From: Methylobacterium sp. NMS14P
GTDB lineage: Bacteria > Pseudomonadota > Alphaproteobacteria > Rhizobiales > Beijerinckiaceae
Assembly: GCF_028583545.1 (NCBI RefSeq)
Contig: NZ_CP087106.1
Span: forward strand, 6,183,001-6,247,000
DNA length: 64,000 nt
Direction of reading: 5' to 3'
Positions 55,809 to 64,000 of the stretch are shown one piece after another; position 1 is the stretch's first letter, and every line of letters begins with the position of its first letter. The translations under genes were made by a program, and so were the position numbers. The notes beneath the pieces are model-generated. The model was not told where the DNA came from. It did not search any database and saw only the letters and a program-made list of their open reading frames with translations.

Positions 55809-56507
55809 ATGACCGCTAGACGCCTTCTGGATGGAGCGCGGTGGCGCCGTGACCGCGAGCCCACGAAGCCGGAGAGCCGCATCAAGGTCAACTTGAGCTT
55901 GGTCATCTCCGTCGTGGCGCTCTTGGTGTCCCTCTTCTCGGCCTTCTACTCTCTGGTGGACGAACGCTACGATCTCCGGATGGCTTCCTCCTTTGCCGTT
56001 CCGGAGGTGATCGCCAGCGACCCGCCGCTGATCAGGTCGCAGCACACCCTTACCTTCATCAACAACGGCAACCGCCCGGTCGCGATCAACGAGGTAGCCT
56101 TGATCGTCCAGCCGACGATGAAGAGCTACGACCAACTGAACCGGGTGAACTGCGAAATCGAGCTTATAGGGCCCAATGCGTTTCGCCGGGCCTACGCGAA
56201 GGTCGCTCCCTTCACCGTGAAGGCCGGAGAGATAGAGACGCGGGTCTTCAGCTTCGCAGACACCATCGGAGACGCAAACACGGCCCGCTTCCGGGACAGC
56301 AGCCCGAACCACCTTCTGTCCTGCATCCAGGTCGGCTTCGTGTCGGCGCAGAACGCCTTCAACGAACTCGTCCCCTATGCGTGGGCACCCAAGGCGTCAG
56401 GCTTCGGCCAGACCTTCACGGAGGTGCAGTTCTTCCACCACTCCGGCCCCGTGCAACTCGTGAAGAGCCGGTGGCCCTTCATGCCCGACCCCGTAGCATC
56501 GGAATGA
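55809..56507 (+). CDS. Single-pass membrane protein of unknown function, 232 residues
   Basis: ATG 55809. Basic N-terminus, one helix (VNLSLVISVVALLVSLFSAFYSLV), then an extracytoplasmic beta-rich domain with HTLTFINNGNRPVAINEVALIV and FTVKAGEIETRVFSFADT. NNGNRPV is typical of Ig-like or CARDB-like domains. No recognised family. From 56508 to 57055 no gene was found. Confidence 0.6.
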   Translation: MTARRLLDGARWRRDREPTKPESRIKVNLSLVISVVALLVSLFSAFYSLVDERYDLRMASSFAVPEVIASDPPLIRSQHTLTFINNGNRPVAINEVALIVQPTMKSYDQLNRVNCEIELIGPNAFRRAYAKVAPFTVKAGEIETRVFSFADTIGDANTARFRDSSPNHLLSCIQVGFVSAQNAFNELVPYAWAPKASGFGQTFTEVQFFHHSGPVQLVKSRWPFMPDPVASE

Positions 56508-57055
56508 ACGGCCGAAGCCCCTGCCAGGGACGCCGGCCGCCTTCAAGCCGTCTAGATAGCAAGCCTACAAGGTGTCTACCGATGGAGCCGTCTAGTCACT
56601 GAACGACTGCCGCTCCCGCGATGCCCCCGCCGGTCCGCCGCCACCCCCAGGAAGTGTGCCGACGCTACGGCTGTGCAACAACCGCCGCGGCATCAGGATA
56701 ATGATGTACCGCGAGACCTACGAACCGCTGTAGGTGCGGTCCTGCCCGACGCCTTCGGTGAACCGGCCGCCACCCTCGATCACGCGTAGGTGGCTCCGGG
56801 CAGCCTCCCAGAGCTGTTTCGGGCCCATCAGCCGCGTGCGCAAGCTCTACAGCCCTTGCTGACCCTCTCCGGGGTCCATCGTGTCAGGTGCCCTGTGGAC
56901 CGTCGGGTGCGTCAACGCACCATGATCCGCGGATTATCGGACCAAGTTCCTGAGTTAGGTCATGCTGGATCGTATTGCCGACGCAATGTGCGTGCTGCCT
57001 ACTCTTAGCCAGCGTCACCTAGACAAGGCGGACTGGCGGAGAGGAGGTGAGGGCT

Positions 57056-57142
57056 ATGACGGCAGTGTATGTACTGCTGGCCGCTTCGCACGCTGGTGCG
57101 GCGGTCGGGTACGGAATGCTGCTGCTGAGCCACCTGAGCTAG
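57056..57142 (+). CDS. Tiny hydrophobic peptide, 28 residues
   Basis: A strong GGAGG with about 8-base spacing precedes ATG 57056. Product MTAVYVLLAASHAGAAVGYG ending MLLLSHLS is one transmembrane helix. The start site is one of the best in the element, which favours translation, but the size leaves doubt. Could be a toxin-like or holin-like peptide. Nothing was found in 57143-57304. Confidence 0.4.
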   Translation: MTAVYVLLAASHAGAAVGYGMLLLSHLS

Positions 57143-57304
57143 CAGCAGAGGCCGGGTAGGGCGTGGCTCGTCTTGCGGGCAAAACCACGATCCCTCCCGG
57201 AACCGGGCGCATCCCGCAGGCGAGAACTTGCCTGCGGGGTGACGCTCGATCTGCCCATAACCTCACAACACAATGGCGCAAATAAGAATGCGCTAGCGCA
57301 CACC

Positions 57305-59053
57305 TCAATCGCTGAAGCTGGAGCGCTCCCGCGATGCCCCGGCAGGCCCTGCTCCACCACCCTGAACGGTGATCCGGGGGGAGAAGTCCTTCGCAGCAAT
57401 GGCAGCACAGGACGCCGCGATTGCCGCCGTGTTGGCTTGGGTGCCGGCGGAGGACGCCGCGATCGAGTTCAGTGTTCCCATCAGTCCCGACATCGTCCCG
57501 TTGAGCGTGTCATCCTTGACGGCAATCACCCCTTGCGCCGTGATCAGCACGGGGGTGACCAGCTTCAATGGCTGCTCCACCTTGATCGGGCCCTGATTAC
57601 CGGGCGCGACCGTAGCTCCGGGCACCACGGGCGCACCCTGCGAGCCCGGCCGCGGCTGCGAGAAGGTAGACCCGGGGACGGGCGCTACGTTCTCAGCCGA
57701 CACCGGGGGCGAGCTGGGCGAGTAGGGGTCACCCGCCTTCGGGCGACGGATCGAGCGCGGAGGCGTGCCGGGCCCCTGCGGCTTCCCCTTGAACGCCTCG
57801 ATCGCCTTCGTGGCCGCTTCGTCCGCGTGGAGGGCATGGGCCGCCGCCGCGTCCTGGGTGTCCTTGATCGCGGCAGCCTCCGCCGCCTTCGTGGCCGCGC
57901 TCTTCCCCGACATGGCGTCCGCGGTGCCGATCACGGTCTGAGGATCGGACTTCGTGGCGACGGTGGCAGCTCCGGGGGTCTGGTTGCGACGGGCATACCG
58001 CTCCCGGCGGGCGTCCAGCTCGTCCAGGGCGGCTTGCTTCGCGTCCAGCTCGGCCTTCGCCGCGGCACGCCTCGATCCCCGGAAGCCCGCGTTGGCGCCC
58101 TCCGTAGCGTCATAGGCGGCCTTAGCCCGGTCCCGCTCATCCCCCATGCGGTTCCGCTCGGCCTGGGACAGGCTCTCGACGTTATTCCCCAGGAAGCGGG
58201 AGACCATCCGGCCCACGGCGTTCGTACCGTTGCCGTCCTCATCGAGCCCAAGGGCCGAGTTGACCGCCTTCAAGGCGGAGCCCACGGCCTCGATCGCGGA
58301 CAAGGCGGTGTTACCGGCCTCCGCGAAGCTGTCCCAGTCCAGCGCGGCCCAGGCGGCAAGGGCAGCCGCGATGCCGCCGATGACGACGCCGGGAAGGCCG
58401 GCGGACAGCGCCACGGTGCTGGCAAGGCCCACGATACCCGACGCGGCAAAGCCCGCGGTGACCGCCGCGAAGGCCGCCATCACGCTCTTGACCGTCTCCG
58501 GGTTGGCGTTGGCCGCGGTCGCCAGGGACGACATGGTGCCGGCGATCGAGTTCATGGCGGTGATCGCCAAGCCCACCTCCGGGGCGCCCAGAGCGCTCAT
58601 CAGGGTATGGAACGAGCTGGTCACCTTCTCGACCTGGGCGGTGAAATTCTCGCCCATCATGATCTCGGTCGCGTTCTTGGGTTGCTTCCGGATCAAGTCG
58701 CGCTGATGGTCAATCTGCTCCTGCTGCGCGATGAAGTCAGCGATCATCTTGCTGAAGTTCTTCGCCTTGGCGAAGGTGTCCGACGACTTCTGGAGCACGT
58801 TGTCGATGTGCTCCCGGAAGCGATCATTCAGCCGGACCTTCTTGTCGTCGGCCGACAGCCCGGACAGCTCAGCGTCGTTCTCGTGGGCCTTGTTGAAGCG
58901 GGTCCGCTCCGCGCCCACGTCGTTGATGCCGGCCTTCTTGAGCGCCGCCGGGATCACGGTCGCCTTGAACCAGTCGTAGGGGTTGGACCGCAGCAGCTCG
59001 GCGCCCGGCATGCTGTCCGGGCGGACGCCCAGGTACTTCTTGCCGTCGTACAT
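57305..59053 (-). pseudogene. Tape-measure-like protein, C-terminal part (gene split by IS630)
   Basis: 582 codons beginning MYDGKKYLGVRPDSMPGAEL. Contents: a coiled region, two long hydrophobic stretches (ASGIVGLASTVALSAGLPGVVIGGIAAALAAWAAL), Ala/Glu-rich helices and a Pro/Gly-rich tail. These features are typical of a phage tail tape-measure C-terminus. Joining to the fragment at 60096-61418 across the IS (after removal of one TA) gives a continuous frame ...INQRDL-MYDGKKY..., about 1023 residues. Confidence 0.75.
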
Positions 59054-59115
59054 TAGAGCCGGTCCCGGGCTGATTGCGACGGATTAGCGGGTGGCGGGTT
59101 GACGGGTGAAGGAGC

Positions 59116-59484
59116 ATGCTGATGCCTTCACCTCTGTCCGTCGACTTACGCGAGCGTGTCGTGGCTGCCGTGGCGGCAGGTGCCTCGTGCCACCGAGCCG
59201 CGGCTCGCTTTGGGGTCAGTGTCTCGAGCGCCAGCCGCTGGTCGCAGCGCTCACACCAAGAGGGCCATGTCGCGCCCAAGCCGATGGGCGGTGATCACAC
59301 CTCGAAGCGCATCGAGGCGCATGCTGGGCTGATCCTGATGACTTCCGAGCAGGAGCCTCGCCTCTTCTTACGCGAGCTGCGCGACCGGTTGGCTGAGCAG
59401 GGCGTCCAGACCAGCACGAGCGGCCTGTCGCGCTTCTTTGCCCGCCACGGGATCAGCTGGAAAAGGGGCGACGTACGCAGCTGA
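59116..59484 (+). CDS. IS630 transposase, N-terminal open frame
   Basis: 122 residues: HTH region LSVDLRERVVAAVAAGASCH and AARFGVSVSSASRWSQRS. It ends SWKRGDVRS just after the start of the DDE frame. The two frames overlap and are offset by +1, suggesting programmed frameshift at AAAAGGGG (59462 region) or a single mutation. Confidence 0.85.
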   Translation: MLMPSPLSVDLRERVVAAVAAGASCHRAAARFGVSVSSASRWSQRSHQEGHVAPKPMGGDHTSKRIEAHAGLILMTSEQEPRLFLRELRDRLAEQGVQTSTSGLSRFFARHGISWKRGDVRS

Positions 59485-60082
59485 GCAGGAGCGTGCCGAC
59501 GTAAGAGCGGCCCGCGAGGCGTGGTTCGAGGCACAGCCCGAGCTCGACCCGGACCGGCTGGTGTTCCTGGACGAGACGGCGGCGGCCACCAACATGGCGC
59601 GGCGCTATGGTTGGGCACCACGCGGCGAGCGCTGCCGGCTCGCAGCCCCGCAGGGTCACTACAAAACCACTACCGTCACCGCTGCCCTGCGCACCAGCGG
59701 GCTGTGCGCGACCGCGCTGCTGGACGGTCCTACGAACGGCAGGCGCTTCTGCAGCTACGTCACCGAGACCCTGATCCCGGTGCTGCACCCGGGCGACATC
59801 GTCGTCATGGACAACCTGCCAGCCCACAAGGTCGCTGGCGTGCGTGAGGCGATCGAGGCCGCAGGAGCGCGGCTGCTCTACCTCCCGTCATACAGCCCTG
59901 ATTTCAACCCGATTGAGCAGGCCTTCGCAAAGCTGAAGGCGCTGTTGCGCAGCGCGGCCGCTCGCACGATCCCGGATCTCTGGCCGGCGATCCGCCAGGC
60001 CTTCACGCGCTTCACTCCGCAGGAGTGCCGCAACTACCTCGCCGCAGCTGGCTACGAGGACGACTTGGCTGTCGCTACCTGA
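59438..60082 (+). CDS. IS630 transposase, DDE domain frame
   Basis: The product has DPDRLVFLDETAAATNMARR (first Asp), HPGDIVVMDNLPAHK (second Asp) and YSPDFNPIEQAFAKLKALLR (catalytic Glu in NPIEQ), the DDE triad of IS630/Tc1-mariner. Intact catalytic core. Expression probably needs frameshift from the upstream frame. Confidence 0.88.
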   Translation: MPATGSAGKGATYAAEQERADVRAAREAWFEAQPELDPDRLVFLDETAAATNMARRYGWAPRGERCRLAAPQGHYKTTTVTAALRTSGLCATALLDGPTNGRRFCSYVTETLIPVLHPGDIVVMDNLPAHKVAGVREAIEAAGARLLYLPSYSPDFNPIEQAFAKLKALLRSAAARTIPDLWPAIRQAFTRFTPQECRNYLAAAGYEDDLAVAT

Positions 60083-60095
60083 CCGGGAACGGCTC

Positions 60096-61418
60096 TAGGT
60101 CGCGCTGGTTGATCAGGCCCAGGTCCATCATCGCCTTCGCGGAAGAGAGCTGGACTTGTCCCTTCGTGAAGCCCTTGCCGAACATGTACATGGCGTCGCC
60201 GGCCCCGGAGCCGCCCAGGGCCATGGTGATGGCGGGCAGGACCGTGCCGATGAAGTCGTTGCTCCAGCCGCGGGCGGTGCCGCCGGACTTCTGGATGGTC
60301 TGGAACAGCTCCTTGGGGTTGAAGATGCCCCGGGTGGCGATCGTCCCGGCCGTCACCGTGTCCACGAACTCCTTGATCTCGCCCTCGGACTTCGTGCCCT
60401 TGCCCAGATCCTCGATCGCGCGGCCCAGGTAGCGGGACTGACCCTCGCCCAGGTGCCCCTTCATGGCGTCATCGGACACCAGGGAGACCATCTTGGCCGA
60501 GTTGGCGATCACGGGGGCGAGCCGGGCGGCCTTCCGCATGTCGCGGTCCCCGGTGTCGGCCACGTCGACGATCGTCTTAAACGCCTCCAGGAGCGAGATG
60601 GCGGGGTTCTCGGCCGCAATCTTCTGGGCGTCCTTGGTGGTCTGGGCGATCTCGGCCGCGGTGCGCCCCTGGAGCTTCAGCAGCACCTGCATATCGTTGA
60701 TGTCGCCGCCGCTCTTCACCGCGTCCCAGATCGTGTGACCGGACACGGCCGCGCCGACGCCCCCGACGATGGCCGCCGCGTCATGATTGTTGCTCCCGCC
60801 ATGACCGCCACCGCGACGGCCGCCACCATGCCCACCACCGGCAGCACGCCGGGCAGCACCGCTACCGCCACGGGCTCCAGCACCACCACGGGGCGGGCGA
60901 GGGGCGGGCGGCTGGCCTCCACGGGCAACCGCGGGCACGCCGGATCGGGGCCGCCTCGATCCAACCGTGGGCATGCCGCGGCTCACGACAGCTCCAGGGG
61001 CCGCCAGTGCAACCGGTTTCACTGAGCGGGCGGCACGCGCCTGGGCCCTCGCCTGGGCACGGACACCCCGGACCGTCGCCGCGGTTTGCGCCCGAGTGGC
61101 CTTCGTGGCGGACCGGGTCTCCTGGGCTAGCGTGCGCATCTCGCGGGCGGCGGTTGCGGCATGGGCGGCCCCACCCTTCAGGGCGTGCAACTCTCTGACG
61201 GTGCCACCGACCGCCTTGTGAGCACCGGCCGCGGCCCGCTCGATCCCAACGACGGACTTCCCGAGCTTCCCGGCAGCTCGATCCGCGGCCCGCATGCTCT
61301 TGCTGGCCCGTTTGCCGAACGCCTTCAGCTCCCGATCGGCCTCCTTGAGGACGCTCTTGAACGAACCCGCGAATGCGGCCCCGATCGTGACGGTGACGTT
61401 GGCGCCGCGGCTCGACAT
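60096..61418 (-). pseudogene. Tape-measure-like protein, N-terminal part (gene split by IS630)
   Basis: From ATG 61418 (AGGGGA upstream). Residues 1-180 are a basic Ala-rich coiled region (FKSVLKEADRELKAFGKRAS, AAAGAHKAVGGTVRELHALK). A Gly-rich linker (GGGHGGGRRGGGHGG) follows. Then comes a domain with NSAKMVSLVSDDAMKGHLGE, NPKELFQTIQKSGGTARGW and FIGTVLPAITMALGGSGAGD, which resembles TP901-type tape-measure cores. Normal reading stops 6 codons into the IS. Confidence 0.75.
61008..61024 (+). repeat. 17-bp repeat, copy 2 (inside the tape-measure gene)
   Basis: TGCAACCGGTTTCACTG, identical to copies at 47400 and 63585. Here it lies within the coding region, encoding SVKPVA on the minus strand. 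Confidence 0.75.
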
Positions 61419-61595
61419 GTCATTCCCCTGCTTGTTGATGATGTGGTGCGGCACCTTTCGCGAAAGGCGCGTTTTTTTCGGAAGGTACGAGCGTGTCGGG
61501 CAGTACAGGCGGAGCGTCAGAAGGTCTTTCGCACCTTTAAGAACGCGGAAAGTTGGCGAAGCTCTACGCGGCTGTACTGACCGTTTGCTGTGTGA

Positions 61596-62099
61596 TCAGG
61601 CGACCATGGCAGGCGCAGGCGGACAGGTTGCCGCGACCACTCTGATGCGCGGCGTGCTGATCACTGGAGCGAGGTCGGCCGGCTCTGGGATCTCCAGAAG
61701 TAGGCGATCGTAGAACCGCTCGGGCTTCCGCTCCAGGATGCTCCGGCCCGGCCGGAACTTGTCCCGCACGTTCGTCTGATGCGTACCGACTAGGAGGTGG
61801 TCCGGGTGCGCACAGGTCGGATCATCGCACTGATGGGTCGCGAAATCGGTCGCCTGAAGGGGCTGATCCGCGCTCATAGTGAGGAACAGGCGGGCGATGT
61901 TCGTTTCGGTGGACAGGCCGCTCGCGGTGTAGATCGTGGCCTTCGGCCGTACGGTCCACGAGCCGTACTTCATGCATCCACAAGCCATCCGCGAAAGCTT
62001 CCGAAGGTGGCGCTCGCATTCGTCATGCGTGACCACCTCGGAAGGCCAGTTCGGCGCGGTTTGATGCTCGATGTGGAAGCGGGGGTTGGTGACGGGCAT
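61596..62099 (-). CDS. HNH-type endonuclease-like protein
   Basis: 167 residues from ATG 62099 (GGGAGA upstream). The motif CDDPTCAHPDHLLVGTHQTNVRD is the C-terminal HNH/His-Me finger signature of phage HNH proteins (CVNP.HL..GT...N..D). The N-terminal half has CERHLRKLSRMACGCMKYGSW. Phage HNH nucleases aid packaging or are mobile; the position beside tail genes fits a phage role. The 61419-61595 gap carries a 14-bp palindrome with a following T-run. Confidence 0.78.
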   Translation of the reverse strand: MPVTNPRFHIEHQTAPNWPSEVVTHDECERHLRKLSRMACGCMKYGSWTVRPKATIYTASGLSTETNIARLFLTMSADQPLQATDFATHQCDDPTCAHPDHLLVGTHQTNVRDKFRPGRSILERKPERFYDRLLLEIPEPADLAPVISTPRIRVVAATCPPAPAMVA

Positions 62100-62216
62100 G
62101 GCGGTTCTCCCGCGCCGCTCCACTTGGGATCTCGGCGCTAGCAGGTGGGAGAGGACTGCCCGCGGCGCGGATTGCCTCCGTCTAAAGTGATGCCGGCGTG
62201 GGGCCGGAGGTGAGGA

Positions 62217-62525
62217 TCAGGCGCGACGCACTGCCCGAATGCGGGGACGCTCCGCCGGGGCGGGGGGTGCAATCCGCTCCCGAACGCGTACCGCGGGAGG
62301 CGCGGGTGCCACGGGGGTGGCCTCCGGCTCTTCGATCGGCCCCTGGATCGCCACGAAGCAGGCCGCCACGTGATCCAGAAGCTTGGTGCGGAGCCGGGTG
62401 GCTGTGTAGCCGTAGTCGGCCGCAAGCCGCTCGATCGGCACCCCGTCCAGGACGTGAGCCTTCAGGAGGCCGGCGGACAGCCGGTAGTCGTTGGCCGCGT
62501 CCTGCTGGGTGGGCGGGACGATCAT
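62217..62525 (-). CDS. Small HTH-type phage protein, 102 residues
   Basis: MIVPPTQQDAANDYRLSAGL, LLKAHVLDGVPIERLAADYGYTATRLRTKLLDHV forms a sigma-like or terminase-small-like HTH. The C-terminal tail is Pro/Arg-rich. Overlaps the upstream gene by 4 bases (ATGA). Role unknown. Confidence 0.6.
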   Translation of the reverse strand: MIVPPTQQDAANDYRLSAGLLKAHVLDGVPIERLAADYGYTATRLRTKLLDHVAACFVAIQGPIEEPEATPVAPAPPAVRVRERIAPPAPAERPRIRAVRRA

Positions 62526-62926
62526 GGCAGTTCCTCCGCGGGCACGAACGCTTCGCCCGGGCGCAAGTCGGTCGCGTCGAGCTGGCCGGTGGCATCGGCA
62601 CGGAGCATGCGCGGCGGCAGGGGCTCCGCAGGCAATGCCGACACCTCCGCCAGCTCGGACGGAGCAGGCCGCGTGAGGATGGCGCCGCCGGGCAGCAGCA
62701 CGTAGCGCTCGGCCATGCTCTCCCGAGCACCGATGCGAAGCGTCTGTCCGCCGCCGCGGGCCGCCGCCTCCACGGTCGCGCGCACCTCGGTGAGATGGGC
62801 GAGTAGATCAGCGGCATAGTTCCGAGTGGAACGGCCGGCAGCGTGGGCGATGTCCGCGAGAGCATCACCCTCCAGGTGGAGGCGCCGTAGCGCCTCCGTC
62901 GCATCATCGAAGGTCAACGCGGTCAT
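62522..62926 (-). CDS. Small HTH-type phage protein, 134 residues
   Basis: N-terminal HTH (LTFDDATEALRRLHLEGDALADIAHAAGRSTRNYAADLLAHL) and a C-terminal extended region (GGGQTLRIGARESMAERYVL, ILTRPAPSELAEVSALPAEP). The layout parallels the following gene, suggesting a duplicated small HTH pair. Phage function not recognised. Confidence 0.6.
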   Translation of the reverse strand: MTALTFDDATEALRRLHLEGDALADIAHAAGRSTRNYAADLLAHLTEVRATVEAAARGGGQTLRIGARESMAERYVLLPGGAILTRPAPSELAEVSALPAEPLPPRMLRADATGQLDATDLRPGEAFVPAEELP

Positions 62927-62936
62927 GGTCTCCCCC

Positions 62937-63713
62937 TTACTCGCCTGCCGCCGCGTGGCTCGGCATGACCAGCCGCGTCCCGACTGAGTTGATGGCGACG
63001 ATCGTGGCCCGCGCCGCTTCGAGTTCGTCCAGAGCCGCTTGAGCTTCCACGGTGGTCAGACCCGTGGCGTCGCTTGCGTCAGAGGCGCGGACCCGCACCG
63101 GACGCCGGTCCGCTTCGTTCCACTTCCGGAGGATATAGGCCAGGACCACCAAGGCATTGGCGGACAGGCTCGGGTCTAGCGCCTTCAGGGCCAGCACCTT
63201 CGCGCCGCCCTTCGATACGAGAACGCGATCGGCAGCGGCATTCTCCACCGAACGCTGGGCCGCCACGGCATCCTGCTGCGACCGCCGACGCTGGGCCTCG
63301 GTCTCCAGCGGCAGGGACGGCGCGTTCCCGGACACCGACAGCACCTTGGTGGCACGCTGGGGCGCCTTCTGGGCCTCCTCCGCGGCGATCTCCGCACGCC
63401 GAGCCCGCTTCTCGGCCGTCACCAATGCCGTGTTCGTCGTGACGGGTGCGGTCACCTGGGCCACTACGAGCCGCAGTGCGGGGGTCGGTGCCGCCTTCTT
63501 CACGGGCGGGGCAATCGCCGCGGCGAGGTTCTTGAAGCCGTCCTGCATGGCCTTGAGGACAGCGGTCAGGTCGCCAAAGGCCGGTGCAACCGGTTTCACT
63601 GGGGTGGCCGGAAGGCTCTTGGACACCGTCTCGGCGACCGGGCGCACGTCCTTGAAGAGCGTGCTGCCAAGGCCGACTGAGCCCTCGCGCGAGTAGAAGC
63701 CGGATAGGTTCAT
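62937..63713 (-). CDS. Phage-type protein with long helix and C-terminal winged-helix-like domain
   Basis: 258 residues from ATG 63713. Residues 1-60 include SGFYSREGSVGLGSTLFKDV. An Ala/Glu coiled coil follows (AEKRARRAEIAAEEAQKAPQ). The end, SLSANALVVLAYILRKWNEADR, then RVRASDASDATGLTTVEAQAALDELEA, resembles a replication- or repressor-type wHTH. The third 17-bp repeat lies within it. Function unknown. Confidence 0.6.
   Translation of the reverse strand: MNLSGFYSREGSVGLGSTLFKDVRPVAETVSKSLPATPVKPVAPAFGDLTAVLKAMQDGFKNLAAAIAPPVKKAAPTPALRLVVAQVTAPVTTNTALVTAEKRARRAEIAAEEAQKAPQRATKVLSVSGNAPSLPLETEAQRRRSQQDAVAAQRSVENAAADRVLVSKGGAKVLALKALDPSLSANALVVLAYILRKWNEADRRPVRVRASDASDATGLTTVEAQAALDELEAARATIVAINSVGTRLVMPSHAAAGE
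63585..63601 (+). repeat. 17-bp repeat, copy 3 (inside the 62937 gene)
   Basis: TGCAACCGGTTTCACTG, identical to copies at 47400 and 61008 and in the same orientation. Encodes PVKPVA on the minus strand. Confidence 0.75.
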
Positions 63714-63822
63714 GATCGTGATCCCCTCTGTGCTCTTGGACGGGCTCCGCGGAATGCGGGCTCGGATGGTGGTTGGGTCGGGCCGCGCATCCGGAGGGGG
63801 ACGGCGCGCGGCGGGTAGGTGA

Positions 63823-64000
63823 TCAGGGTTGCTTGCGGCCGGTCCTGTCTTTGAGATTGCGGATCTCGGCGGCCACGGCGTCCGCAACCAGTTGGGCGAG
63901 GAACAGGTTCCGCGAGGGGGTGGCGGGGTCCAACTTGCGCCGCTCCGCGAGGGCGTAGTCCAGACCTTCCACGACGCCGGCCGGGACCGGGAATGCGATG
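63823..64000 (-). CDS. Phage-type protein, C-terminal end only
   Basis: The minus frame ends at TGA 63825-63823 and runs off the right edge. Visible residues: AFPVPAGVVEGLDYALAERR, TPSRNLFLAQLVADAVAAEI, RNLKDRTGRKQP. It resembles the C-terminus of an RHH-type or head protein, but nothing firm. The 63714-63822 gap carries no gene. Confidence 0.5.
   Translation of the reverse strand, partial: IAFPVPAGVVEGLDYALAERRKLDPATPSRNLFLAQLVADAVAAEIRNLKDRTGRKQP

Larger units (their letters stand above)
59056..60095 (+). mobile_element. IS630-family insertion sequence
   Basis: Inverted ends: GAGCCGGTCCCGG on the left and, reversed, GAGCCGTTCCCGG on the right. The insertion is flanked by TA dinucleotides at 59054-59055 and 60096-60097, the IS630 target. 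Length 1040 bp. It splits the tape-measure gene. Confidence 0.88.
45491..64000. mobile_element. Integrated genetic element (prophage-like island) at tRNA-Ser, right end outside window
   Basis: The element starts at tRNA-Ser(TGA) with a DUF6538-type tyrosine integrase. It continues with an HTH regulator, many short unknown genes, two insertion sequences, serine recombinase genes, and then phage morphogenesis genes on the minus strand (tape measure, HNH, small HTH proteins). Local composition varies strongly and falls sharply at 52740-54000. The right attachment site is not in the window. Confidence 0.85.

Noticed and set aside
61454..61477. 14-bp palindrome CCTTTCGCGAAAGG followed by CGCG and seven T
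   Set aside because: Looks like a plus-strand terminator, but no plus-strand gene ends nearby; the T-run is on the wrong side for the minus-strand genes. Noted but function unassigned.
45491..64000. Second copy of the tRNA-Ser 3' end (right attachment site)
   Set aside because: No convincing copy noticed in the window by eye; probably beyond the right edge.

Overview
The window is GC-rich DNA of an alphaproteobacterium, most likely Methylobacterium or a close relative. The assignment rests on gene content read from the translations: an FYDLN-acid protein, LdtR, a BcsS-like outer-membrane protein, DUF6163 and DUF6894 proteins, an EcfG-type general-stress sigma factor, RpoH, an Asp-type (zinc-free) HemB, a class II AroA, and an iron-sulfur photolyase. 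No database search was run, so family names come from recognised motifs.

Bases 1-28100 are mostly chromosomal housekeeping. They hold the N-terminal part of aceE with a divergent Lrp-type regulator, two tandem tRNA-Ala(GGC) genes, aroA-cmk, tRNA-Lys, and small exported or membrane proteins. An AlgX-like gene, PilZ, a formyltransferase, an FeS-type photolyase, BcsS, ExoD and ldtR follow. Next come hemB, an RDD protein, bpt, purB, a D-amino-acid transaminase, purA, rpoH, rluD and tRNA-Glu. Convergent pairs share strong hairpins that look like bidirectional terminators.

Bases 28100-45400 are a stress, signalling and envelope region. An EcfG-like sigma factor carries a NepR-like segment at its own N-terminus. 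Opposite it lies a PAS-PAS-PAS-LuxR gene with an exact EcfG-type promoter (GGAAC, 16 nt, CGTT). Then come CsbD, an anchored TAXI-type binding protein, a YidB-like protein, and a four-gene operon joined by 4-nt overlaps: substrate-binding protein, histidine kinase, response regulator, response regulator-cyclase. No ABC permease or ATPase is present. A TonB receptor, PepSY and two DUF2946-like genes close the region, followed by tRNA-Gln and tRNA-Ser.

From 45401 to the right edge is an integrated element at the 3' end of tRNA-Ser(TGA). It starts with a tyrosine integrase and a divergently transcribed HTH gene beside a perfect operator-like inverted repeat. Small accessory genes, an IS3-family element and serine-recombinase genes follow. 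Between an intact serine recombinase and a decayed relative sits a conspicuously AT-rich two-gene cargo: an endonuclease/exonuclease/phosphatase-fold protein with all its catalytic motifs and a 4-nt overlapping partner of unknown family. This is the best candidate for an undescribed (possibly defence) module. The right end carries minus-strand phage genes, including a long tape-measure-like gene split cleanly by an IS630-family element, an HNH protein and small HTH proteins. An exact 17-bp sequence occurs three times across the element.
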